Positions 1 through 5,864 of a stretch of 7,421 nt of DNA are shown here, piece by piece. The DNA comes from Lachnospiraceae bacterium. Lineage in GTDB: Bacteria > Bacillota > Clostridia > Lachnospirales > Lachnospiraceae. Both the position numbers and the translations under genes were made by a program. The DNA is taken from contig JAJQCL010000004.1 in assembly GCA_021202715.1 (NCBI GenBank), positions 1-7,421 on the forward strand, in the 5' to 3' direction. The notes below the pieces were generated by a model. The model was given only the letters and a program-made list of their open reading frames with translations, was not told the origin of the DNA and did no database searches. How positions within the stretch are numbered: position 1 is the first letter of the stretch; every line of letters begins with the position of its first letter.

Positions 1-1
1 C

Positions 2-544
2 ACCAGCACCTTTGAAGGAGTGGCCAGCGGCTGGGCCGTAATCGAACATATCAGCTATGCGCGTATTCTCGGCGCAAAGACCATGTTTGCCACGCATTAT
101 CACGAGCTGACGGAGCTCGAGGGAAGCCTGCCCGGCGTGAAGAACTATTGTATCGCGGTCAAGGAACAGGGCGATACGATCGTCTTCCTGCGCAAGATCG
201 TCCGGGGCGGCGCGGACAAGAGCTATGGTATTCAGGTGGCCAAGCTGGCCGGAGTGCCGGACCCCGTCATCCGGCGCGCAAAGGAGCTGGTGGAAGAGCT
301 TTCAGACGCCGATATTACCGTGCGGGCGAAGGAGATCGCTGAGATGAGCCGCGGCGTGACGAGCCGTCCTGTGCCGAAGCCCGATGAGGTGGATCTGAAT
401 CAGATGAGCCTCTTCGACACGGTCAGCGATCAGGATATCCTGGAAGAGCTGGATAGTCTGGAGCTGAGCAACATGACGCCCATCGACGCACTGAACACGC
501 TTTACCGGCTGCAGACGAAGCGGAAAAACCGCTGGCAGAAATAA
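2..544 (+). CDS. mutS: DNA mismatch repair protein MutS, C-terminal part (5' end outside window)
   Basis: MutS recognises base mismatches and small loops and, on ATP binding, becomes a sliding clamp that recruits MutL. The window opens inside the ATPase domain, just after where the Walker B aspartate would lie: the first residues read TSTFEG, followed by WAVIEHI and the conserved ATHYHELTELE segment. The helix-turn-helix part of the dimer interface follows (SYGIQVAKLAGVP with VIRRAKELVEEL, about residues 75-100 of the 180 visible). The tail contains QMSLF (bases 401-415), a canonical beta-clamp-binding pentapeptide, and ends in the family-typical MTPIDALNTLYRLQ block. About 180 of the usual 850-900 residues are present; the missing part is simply off the window edge. 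The stop TAA lies 69 bases before mutL, the usual mutSL arrangement. Identification is secure. Confidence 0.97.
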   Translation, partial: TSTFEGVASGWAVIEHISYARILGAKTMFATHYHELTELEGSLPGVKNYCIAVKEQGDTIVFLRKIVRGGADKSYGIQVAKLAGVPDPVIRRAKELVEELSDADITVRAKEIAEMSRGVTSRPVPKPDEVDLNQMSLFDTVSDQDILEELDSLELSNMTPIDALNTLYRLQTKRKNRWQK

Positions 545-563
545 AGGAGCGGGAGTGCGTCAG

Positions 564-579
564 CACGGAACAATCCGTG
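564..579 (+). other. Small perfect hairpin between mutS and mutL
   Basis: CACGGA (564-569) and TCCGTG (574-579) form a six-base-pair stem closing a four-base AACA loop region (570-573). No T-rich run follows, so it does not look like an intrinsic terminator, and mutL probably can be read from the mutS transcript. It sits directly upstream of the TGGTATCAT box and could equally be chance, because six-base stems are common. Role unknown. Confidence 0.35.
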
Positions 580-586
580 GTATCAT
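578..586 (+). promoter_or_regulatory. Possible extended -10 promoter element for mutL
   Basis: TGG followed by TATCAT matches the extended -10 form (TGn plus a hexamer with five of six bases of TATAAT). A start about seven bases downstream, near 593, would leave a leader of about 20 bases before the mutL ATG, still including its ribosome binding site. No convincing -35 hexamer lies 16-18 bases upstream, where the sequence is part of the hairpin and GTCAGC-like. This is a weak call; mutL may instead depend wholly on mutS transcription. Confidence 0.25.
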
Positions 587-613
587 CGTGAGAATGCAAG
601 AAGGGAGTACGTT

Positions 614-2776
614 ATGCCATCCATCAACATACTGGATTCCGGGACGGTCAACCAGATCGCGGCCGGAGAGGTGATCGAACGCCCCTCCTCGGTTGTGAAG
701 GAGCTGGTGGAGAATGCTCTGGACGCCGGAGCTACCGCCGTGACCGTCGAGATCCGCGAGGGCGGTATCTCGCTGATCCGGGTCACGGACAATGGCTGCG
801 GCATCGCGGCAGAGGACATTCCGCTGGCTTTTCTGCGCCATTCCACGAGTAAGATCCGCAGCGTCGAGGATCTGCTCACCGTCTCTTCCCTGGGATTCCG
901 CGGGGAGGCTCTTTCCAGTATTGCTGCTGTGGCGCAGGTGGAACTGATCACCCGCACGCCGGAGAGTCTGACCGGTGTGCGTTACCGCATCGAGGGAGGA
1001 GAGGAGATCGGCAGCGAGGAAATCGGCGCTCCGGGCGGTACGACCTTTCTCGTGCGGAATCTCTTCTTCAACACACCGGCCCGCCGGAAATTCCTCAAGA
1101 CCGCGGCTACAGAAGGATCCTACATCAGTGCCCTGATGGAACGTCTGGCTCTGTCCCGCCCGGATGTGTCCTTCCGTCTGCTTGTCAACAATCAGGAAAA
1201 GCTTCACACGGCCGGGAATCACAAGCTGAAGGATATCATTTACACGATTTACGGACGGGATATCACCCGCAGTCTTCTCTCTCTTCACGCGGAGACGGAG
1301 GATGTCACGGTGGACGGATATATCGGTCGGCCGGAGATCAATCGGGGAAACCGGACCTACGAGAATTATTTCGTCAACGGACGGTACGTCCGCAGCGCTC
1401 TGATCACCAAAGCCATTGAGAACGCCTATCACGGTTTTGCGATGCAGCACAAATACCCCTTCGTCGTCTTTCATCTGACGATTGATTCGGCTCTCCTGGA
1501 TGTGAACGTCCACCCTGCGAAGATGGAGCTGCGTTTCGTCCGGGAAGAGGCGGTGTATCAGGCCGTTTTTCAGGCAATCCGGGGGGCGCTGACTGGAGAG
1601 GAGCTGATCCCGCGGCACGCGTTTGAGGAAAAGACAGAAAAGAAAGCCTCAAAAGAAAAGGAGAAGCCGGAGACATCTCGCCCGCTGCGGGGTCCGGAAC
1701 CCTTTGAGACGCGTCGAAGGCAGGCGGAGATTCCACGGGAAGCATCAGGTCCTGAAAGGGAGCAGACGGAGATTTCCCGGAAAGCGTCGAATCATGAACG
1801 GGAATCGGCGGAGAACCCCCGGGGATCGTTTAATCTTGACCGGAGAAGGGCAGAGATTCCCCGCGAGCCTTCCACGATTGAACGCATGCAGCAGAATATG
1901 CGCAACAGTCTCCTGGGAAATCAGCAGTTTCAGGAGCGGCGCGATGCCGGGACAACGGCCCGGAGCGAGGCCCTTGCCGAAGAGCATCCGGCACAGGCCA
2001 ATATCGTCCGGGAATCGTTCCCTTTCAACGATACATCCCCCGAGTTCGTACCGCCTGCGCAGAACGGCTCCGACACAGCCTCGTCGGAAGGATATAAGCA
2101 GACACACACAGAGCCCGAGAAAACGCCTGTGCCCGATTCCGTCACTCCGAAGCAGCTTGATCTCTTCGAAGAGAAACTCCTCACCCGCGAAGCCCGCGCC
2201 GAATACCACATTCTCGGTCAGCTCTTCGATACCTACTGGCTGATTCAGTACCACGACCAGCTCCTGATCATGGATCAGCACGCCGCGCATGAAAAGGTTC
2301 TCTATGAGAGGACCATGCGCAGCCTGCGGGAGAAGGAAGCTCTCTCCCAGCAGGTGCAGCCGCCGGTGATTCTGACGCTCAACGCCCGGGAGATCGAGGT
2401 CGTCACAGAGTACCGGAAGGATTTTGAACGGGTCGGATTTCAGATCGAGCCCTTCGGCGGCCGGGAGTATGCGGTCTACGCGGTCCCGGCCAACCTGTTC
2501 GGCATCGCCCGCGCGGATCTGCTGACGGAAATGATCGATTCCCTGGCAGATGAGACCGGTCACACACAAATGACGCTGGTTGAGGAAAAGATCGCCAGCA
2601 TGTCCTGTAAAGCGGCCGTAAAGGGAAATAACCGCCTGTCACAGCGGGAAGCGGAAGCGCTGATCGATGAGCTGCTGCAGCTGGACAACCCCTACCAGTG
2701 CCCGCATGGGCGGCCGACGATCATCACCATGACCCGTTACGAGCTGGAAAAAAAGTTCCAGCGCGTTGTCAACTGA
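614..2776 (+). CDS. mutL: DNA mismatch repair protein MutL, endonuclease type
   Basis: MutL is recruited by mismatch-bound MutS and directs strand removal. The 720-residue protein has an N-terminal GHKL ATPase: NQIAAGEV (13-20), ELVENALDAGAT with presumed general base E33 and Mg-binding N34, DNGCGI (59-64), RHSTSKI (75-81), GFRGEAL (94-100) and NTPARRKFLK (153-162). A charged linker of about 200 residues (roughly 330-530) contains four 14-residue repeats (370-425) and the clamp-binding pentapeptide QLDLF (514-518). The C-terminal domain has the nicking motif DQHA-X2-E-X4-E (D554 to E565), SCKAAVK (664-670), CPHGRP (696-701) and FQR (715-717), all conserved in nuclease-active MutL. The protein should therefore nick the nascent strand itself, without MutH. 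AAGGGAG (601-607) six bases before the ATG supports the start. It is longer than the roughly 600-660 residues common in the family because of the linker. Confidence 0.97.
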   Translation: MPSINILDSGTVNQIAAGEVIERPSSVVKELVENALDAGATAVTVEIREGGISLIRVTDNGCGIAAEDIPLAFLRHSTSKIRSVEDLLTVSSLGFRGEALSSIAAVAQVELITRTPESLTGVRYRIEGGEEIGSEEIGAPGGTTFLVRNLFFNTPARRKFLKTAATEGSYISALMERLALSRPDVSFRLLVNNQEKLHTAGNHKLKDIIYTIYGRDITRSLLSLHAETEDVTVDGYIGRPEINRGNRTYENYFVNGRYVRSALITKAIENAYHGFAMQHKYPFVVFHLTIDSALLDVNVHPAKMELRFVREEAVYQAVFQAIRGALTGEELIPRHAFEEKTEKKASKEKEKPETSRPLRGPEPFETRRRQAEIPREASGPEREQTEISRKASNHERESAENPRGSFNLDRRRAEIPREPSTIERMQQNMRNSLLGNQQFQERRDAGTTARSEALAEEHPAQANIVRESFPFNDTSPEFVPPAQNGSDTASSEGYKQTHTEPEKTPVPDSVTPKQLDLFEEKLLTREARAEYHILGQLFDTYWLIQYHDQLLIMDQHAAHEKVLYERTMRSLREKEALSQQVQPPVILTLNAREIEVVTEYRKDFERVGFQIEPFGGREYAVYAVPANLFGIARADLLTEMIDSLADETGHTQMTLVEEKIASMSCKAAVKGNNRLSQREAEALIDELLQLDNPYQCPHGRPTIITMTRYELEKKFQRVVN
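1721..1888 (+). repeat. Four tandem 42-base (14-residue) degenerate repeats in the MutL linker
   Basis: Units run 1721-1762, 1763-1804, 1805-1846 and 1847-1888. Their translations are QAEIPREASGPERE, QTEISRKASNHERE, SAENPRGSFNLDRR and RAEIPREPSTIERM. The shared pattern is x-A/T-E-I/N-P/S-R-x-x-S-x-x-x-R-x. At the DNA level each unit has a GGAGA or AGAGA start followed by a C-rich then CGG/CGC segment, so the repeats appear to be diverged DNA duplications rather than protein-level chance. The frame is kept because 42 is a multiple of three. A weaker half-unit (GPEPFETRRR, residues 360-369) may precede them. The repeats are arginine- and glutamate-rich and probably disordered. Confidence 0.75.
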
Positions 2777-2789
2777 GTCGACTGAACAG

Positions 2790-2798
2790 AAGGAGGAG
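2790..2798 (+). promoter_or_regulatory. Ribosome binding site that fixes the miaA start
   Basis: AAGGAGGAG is a near-perfect Shine-Dalgarno sequence; its AAGGAGG core ends five bases before the ATG at 2802. It decides against the in-frame TTG at 2766, which lies inside the end of mutL and would translate the ribosome binding site itself. Confidence 0.85.
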
Positions 2799-2801
2799 AC
2801 G

Positions 2802-3749
2802 ATGCAGCCTCTGATTGTCCTGGCGGGGCCTACCGCCGTAGGAAAAACCTCCCTGTCCATCCGGCTTGCGCAGGAAATCGGCGGGGAGATCGTCAGCGCC
2901 GACTCCATGCAGGTCTATCGGCAGATGGACATCGGTACCGCCAAGGTACTGCCGGAGGAGCAGCAGGGTGTCCCGCATTATCTGATCGACTGCTGTGAAC
3001 CGGATGAAGAATTTCATGTGGTGGAATATCAGCGGGCAGCCCGGGAAGCGCTGCAGACCATTTACAGCCACGGTGCGATCCCCATTCTGACCGGAGGAAC
3101 CGGTTTTTACATCCAGGCGCTGGTACGGGATATTGATTTCACGGAGACCGGCGGCGACACGGCATACCGACACGGCCTGGAAGAGCAAGCCGCCGCAGAA
3201 GGCTGCGAAGCCCTCTATGCGCAGCTGCTCCGACTGGACCCGGAAGCGGCCGCAGAGATACACCCGCATAATATCAAGCGGGTGATCCGCGCGCTGGAAT
3301 ATTTTCATTTTACCGGCGAGAAGATCTCGGAGCATAACCGACGCGAGCGGGAACGGCGCTCTCCGTACAATACGCTGTATCTGGTTCTGAACCGGGAACG
3401 GGCGGAGCTTTACCGCCGCATCGACCAGCGGGTCGATCTTATGCTGGAACAGGGTCTGGTGGCGGAGGTCGAAAGCCTTCGTCAGAGAGGCTACAGCCGT
3501 CATCTGGTCTCCATGCAGGGCCTCGGTTATAAAGAGATCTGGGAAGCCCTGGCGGGAGAGATCCCGATGGAAGAAGCGATTTATAAACTAAAACGGGATA
3601 CCCGGCATTTTGCCAAGAGGCAGCTGACCTGGTTCCGGCGGGAGCCGGAGGCCGTGTGGCTGAACTGGGAGGACTATGCGGGGGAAGAGGAGATGCTGGC
3701 GCAGATCCTTTCGCTTTGCCGGGAGCGCGGCATCATGACGTTACAATGA
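2802..3749 (+). CDS. miaA: tRNA dimethylallyltransferase MiaA
   Basis: MiaA transfers a dimethylallyl group from DMAPP to N6 of adenosine 37 in tRNAs that read UNN codons, giving i6A and improving decoding fidelity. The 315-residue length is typical. Diagnostic motifs are the P-loop GPTAVGKTSLS (9-19), SADSMQVYRQMDIGTAK (32-48, with the presumed catalytic aspartate D34), LTGGTGFYIQAL (96-107), KRVIRALE (159-166), SMQGLGYKE (237-245) and the DTRHFAKRQLTWFRR block (266-280) that belongs to the tRNA-contacting region. The ATG at 2802 follows a strong ribosome binding site and starts the protein just before the P-loop, as in other family members. It lies 25 bases after mutL, so the two are probably co-transcribed, a widespread pairing in bacteria. 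Confidence 0.97.
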   Translation: MQPLIVLAGPTAVGKTSLSIRLAQEIGGEIVSADSMQVYRQMDIGTAKVLPEEQQGVPHYLIDCCEPDEEFHVVEYQRAAREALQTIYSHGAIPILTGGTGFYIQALVRDIDFTETGGDTAYRHGLEEQAAAEGCEALYAQLLRLDPEAAAEIHPHNIKRVIRALEYFHFTGEKISEHNRRERERRSPYNTLYLVLNRERAELYRRIDQRVDLMLEQGLVAEVESLRQRGYSRHLVSMQGLGYKEIWEALAGEIPMEEAIYKLKRDTRHFAKRQLTWFRREPEAVWLNWEDYAGEEEMLAQILSLCRERGIMTLQ

Positions 3750-3758
3750 ACAAAATAT

Positions 3759-3783
3759 CCGGAATAGAACGCGAGTGTTCCGG
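3759..3783 (+). other. Stem-loop between miaA and the PLP enzyme gene
   Basis: CCGGAATA (3759-3766) pairs with TGTTCCGG (3776-3783) to give eight pairs including one G-T(U), around a nine-base GAACGCGAG loop. The bases after it (TTCCTGATATG) are not a T-run, so it is not a classical intrinsic terminator. It may stabilise the end of the miaA message or lie in the leader of the next gene. Its presence supports reading 3750-3833 as non-coding. A TACAAT box at 3742-3747, over the miaA stop, could be a -10 element, but I see no well-spaced -35. Confidence 0.45.
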
Positions 3784-3823
3784 TTCCTGATATGACGAAC
3801 CATAGCAATGCGAAACAGATTTT

Positions 3824-3830
3824 GAGGAAG
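3824..3830 (+). promoter_or_regulatory. Ribosome binding site favouring the start at 3834
   Basis: GAGGAAG places its AGGA core (3825-3828) five bases before the ATG at 3834. The earlier in-frame ATG at 3792 is preceded by CCGGTTCCTGAT, which has no purine-rich Shine-Dalgarno sequence and is the edge of a stem-loop. Confidence 0.7.
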
Positions 3831-3833
3831 AAC

Positions 3834-5117
3834 ATGGAAACAGAGATCAGAAAAATGTATCAGGCCTGCGGCATTTCCGCCGGGGTTCTGAATCTGGGGG
3901 AGGAAGTTCTCGAAGAGCTGGCTCCCCGTTTTGCGGCCATCGACCGCATTGCCGAGTACAATCAGATGAAGGTGCTGGCTGCCATGCAAAAAAACCGCGT
4001 CAGTGAGACACATTTCGCGGCGACCACCGGCTACGGCTACAACGACAGCGGCCGGGACACGCTGGAGCGGGTCTATGCCGATACCTTCCACACGGAGGAT
4101 GCCCTGGTTCGCTCGCAGATCACATGCGGCACGCACGCGCTGAACCTCGCGCTGTCTGCCAACCTGCGGCCGGGCGACGAGCTGCTCTCCCCGGTGGGGA
4201 AGCCCTACGACACGCTGGAAGAAGTCATCGGTATCCGTGAATCCGCCGGTTCTCTGCGGGAATACGGTGTCAGCTACGCGCAGGTCGATCTGCGCCCGGA
4301 CGGGACCTTTGACTATCCGGCCATCCGGGCAGCCATCCGGCCGAATACAAAGCTGGCAACGATCCAGCGCTCGAAGGGCTATGCCTCGCGCCCCACGCTG
4401 TCCTCGAAGCAGATCGGGGAGCTCATCGCCTTCCTCAAGGAGTGCAAGCCGGACATTCTCTGTATGGTAGACAATTGCTACGGTGAGTTTGTGGAGAGAG
4501 AAGAACCCTCCGATTACGGTGCGGATATGATCGTTGGTTCACTGATCAAGAATCCCGGCGGCGGTCTGGCTCCGGCCGGCGGCTATATCTGCGGAACCGC
4601 CGCCTGCATCGAACAGGTGGCCCGACGTCTGACCTCTCCGGGACTCGGAAGAGAAGTCGGCGCGAATCTGGGAACGACGCCCTCCTTCTATCAGGGCTTC
4701 TTCCTGGCGCCCACGGTCACTGCCGGTGCGGAGAAGGGAGCGATCTTCGCCGCCAAGCTGTACGAGCGTCTGGGATTTCGCGTGCATCCTACGGGCGATA
4801 CCCCGCGCCACGACATCATCCAGGCCATCGACCTGGGAAGTGCGGAACGTCTCTCGGCCTTCTGCCGCGGCATCCAGGCCGCTGCGCCGGTGGACAGCTA
4901 CGTGACGCCGGAGCCCTGGGCCATGCCCGGCTATGATTCGCCGGTCATCATGGCAGCCGGTGCTTTTGTGCAGGGCTCCTCCATTGAGCTGTCCGCCGAC
5001 GGCCCCCTGCGTCCTCCCTACACGGTCTATTTTCAGGGAGGCATCACCTGGTATCATGCGAAATATGGAATTTTAATGTCTTTGCAAAAACTGGTGGACG
5101 CAGGTTTTCAGCTGTGA
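3834..5117 (+). CDS. ynbB: PLP-dependent YnbB / 'aluminium resistance' family protein (methionine gamma-lyase-like)
   Basis: This is a 427-residue fold-type I PLP enzyme of the family named after an aluminium-resistance phenotype and represented by Bacillus subtilis YnbB. The reaction is not established; a C-S lyase-like role on a sulfur amino acid is suggested by its relation to methionine gamma-lyases and cystathionine lyases. Family blocks, numbered from the 3834 start, are ATTGYGYNDSGRDTLE (64-79), CGTHALNLAL (98-107), LATIQRSKGYASRP (174-187), VDNCYGEFVE (212-221, with D213 the likely cofactor-ring aspartate) and GSLIKNPGGGLAPAGGYI (235-252). K239 is the likely PLP lysine, with K181 of QRSKGY the alternative. 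An in-frame ATG at 3792 would add 14 residues but lacks a ribosome binding site. TGA is followed at once by TAA. The family call is strong; the function is uncertain. Confidence 0.9.
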   Translation: METEIRKMYQACGISAGVLNLGEEVLEELAPRFAAIDRIAEYNQMKVLAAMQKNRVSETHFAATTGYGYNDSGRDTLERVYADTFHTEDALVRSQITCGTHALNLALSANLRPGDELLSPVGKPYDTLEEVIGIRESAGSLREYGVSYAQVDLRPDGTFDYPAIRAAIRPNTKLATIQRSKGYASRPTLSSKQIGELIAFLKECKPDILCMVDNCYGEFVEREEPSDYGADMIVGSLIKNPGGGLAPAGGYICGTAACIEQVARRLTSPGLGREVGANLGTTPSFYQGFFLAPTVTAGAEKGAIFAAKLYERLGFRVHPTGDTPRHDIIQAIDLGSAERLSAFCRGIQAAAPVDSYVTPEPWAMPGYDSPVIMAAGAFVQGSSIELSADGPLRPPYTVYFQGGITWYHAKYGILMSLQKLVDAGFQL

Positions 5118-5123
5118 TAAAAT
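5095..5123 (+). promoter_or_regulatory. Putative sigma-A promoter for the radC-mreCD-PBP operon
   Basis: A -35-like TGGACG (5095-5100, four of six bases of TTGACA) and a -10-like TAAAAT (5118-5123, five of six of TATAAT) are 17 bases apart. TGA directly before the -10 gives the extended TGn motif. Transcription would start near 5130, about 35 bases before the radC ATG. The element overlaps the last codons and the stop of the preceding gene. This is the best promoter candidate in the window, but it is a consensus match only. Confidence 0.5.
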
Positions 5124-5137
5124 AGATGCTCCAGGGA

Positions 5138-5156
5138 CTGGTCAGGGAGAGGCCAG
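5138..5156 (+). other. Hairpin touching the radC ribosome binding site
   Basis: CTGGTC (5138-5143) can pair with GGCCAG (5151-5156), six pairs including one U-G, around the loop AGGGAGA (5144-5150). The 3' arm takes in the first two bases of the AGGAGGAG ribosome binding site (5155-5162). It could modestly affect radC translation, but the stem is short and may be coincidental. Confidence 0.25.
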
Positions 5157-5165
5157 GAGGAGTCA

Positions 5166-5864
5166 ATGAATTTTAACAGAACGATGAAGGAACTTCCGGA
5201 ATCTGAGCGCCCCTATGAGAAATGCCTGCGGGGCGGCCCGGGAGCCTTGAGCGACGCGGAGCTCTTAGCGGTAATTCTGCGCTGCGGAAGCACGGGAACG
5301 ACCTCTGTGGATCTGTCCAGAGAGATTCTGGAGCTTCTCGCCAGCCGGGGCGGTCTGGGAGCTCTTTGCTGTATTTCGATCGAGGAGCTCTGCCATGTGC
5401 GGGGCATCGGACGTGTCAAGGCGGTCCAGCTTCTCTGCATCGGCGAATTGTCACGACGCACTGCCAGGCAGTCTGTGGAGAATGACGTGCGGCTCACCTC
5501 TCCCGCATCGATCGCCGCCTATTTTATGGAAGATATGCGCCATCTGGGACAGGAAGAGATCCGGGCTGCTTTCTTTAACACGAAGGGACGTCTTCTGTCC
5601 TCCGCCGTGCTCACCCGGGGCACAGTCAATGCTTCCCTGATCACGCCGCGGGAAGTTTTTCTGGAGGCGCTGCGCCATCAGGCGGTCTATATAGTCCTGC
5701 TCCACAATCATCCCAGCGGCGATCCGACGCCCAGCAGGGATGACTGCATCCTGACAGAGAGGATGATCGAGGCCGGGCATCTCATGGAGATTACGCTGGC
5801 CGATCACATCGTCATTGGAGACAACTGTTACGTGAGTTTGAGAGAACGAGGCTTTATCGAATGA
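5166..5864 (+). CDS. radC: RadC family JAB/MPN-domain protein
   Basis: The 232-residue protein has the standard RadC (UPF0758) layout. An N-terminal helix-hairpin-helix region includes GALSDAELLAVILRCGS (26-42) and the hairpin VRGIGRVKAVQLL (78-90). A C-terminal JAB1/MPN domain (about 108-232) carries a complete JAMM-type metal site: E163 in PREVF, H180 and H182 in HNHPSGDP, S190 and D193 in SRDD. The family's biochemical role is unresolved: the original E. coli radiation-sensitivity allele assigned to radC was later traced to recG, so a repair function should not be assumed. The ATG follows AGGAGGAG (5155-5162). The stop overlaps the mreC start as ATGA, implying translational coupling to the cell-shape genes. 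radC upstream of mre genes is a common arrangement. Confidence 0.96.
   Translation: MNFNRTMKELPESERPYEKCLRGGPGALSDAELLAVILRCGSTGTTSVDLSREILELLASRGGLGALCCISIEELCHVRGIGRVKAVQLLCIGELSRRTARQSVENDVRLTSPASIAAYFMEDMRHLGQEEIRAAFFNTKGRLLSSAVLTRGTVNASLITPREVFLEALRHQAVYIVLLHNHPSGDPTPSRDDCILTERMIEAGHLMEITLADHIVIGDNCYVSLRERGFIE

Noticed and set aside
560..1618. Long open frame of 352 codons on the minus strand opposite mutL
   Set aside because: It lies entirely against the conserved MutL ATPase domain, shows no recognisable motif and has a low-complexity Arg/Asp/His-rich composition typical of antisense shadows in GC-rich coding DNA.
1623..2243. Open frame of 206 codons in another + frame over the mutL linker
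   Set aside because: Its Arg/Pro/Ser-rich translation is a shifted reading of the repeat linker. The mutL frame continues intact through the region, so it is neither a frameshift nor a separate gene.
2766..2801. Extended miaA N-terminus from TTG 2766
   Set aside because: It would overlap the mutL end and translate the strong AAGGAGGAG ribosome binding site; ATG 2802 gives the family-typical start.
2403..2908. Minus-strand frames across the mutL-miaA junction
   Set aside because: No ribosome binding site or recognisable protein features, and they oppose strongly conserved MutL and MiaA motifs.
3759..3790. Intrinsic terminator after miaA
   Set aside because: The stem-loop is real on paper but is followed by TTCCTGATATG rather than a T-run.
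3792..3833. Extended N-terminus of the PLP enzyme from ATG 3792
   Set aside because: There is no Shine-Dalgarno sequence upstream and it borders the stem-loop; ATG 3834 has GAGGAAG at good spacing. It cannot be fully excluded.
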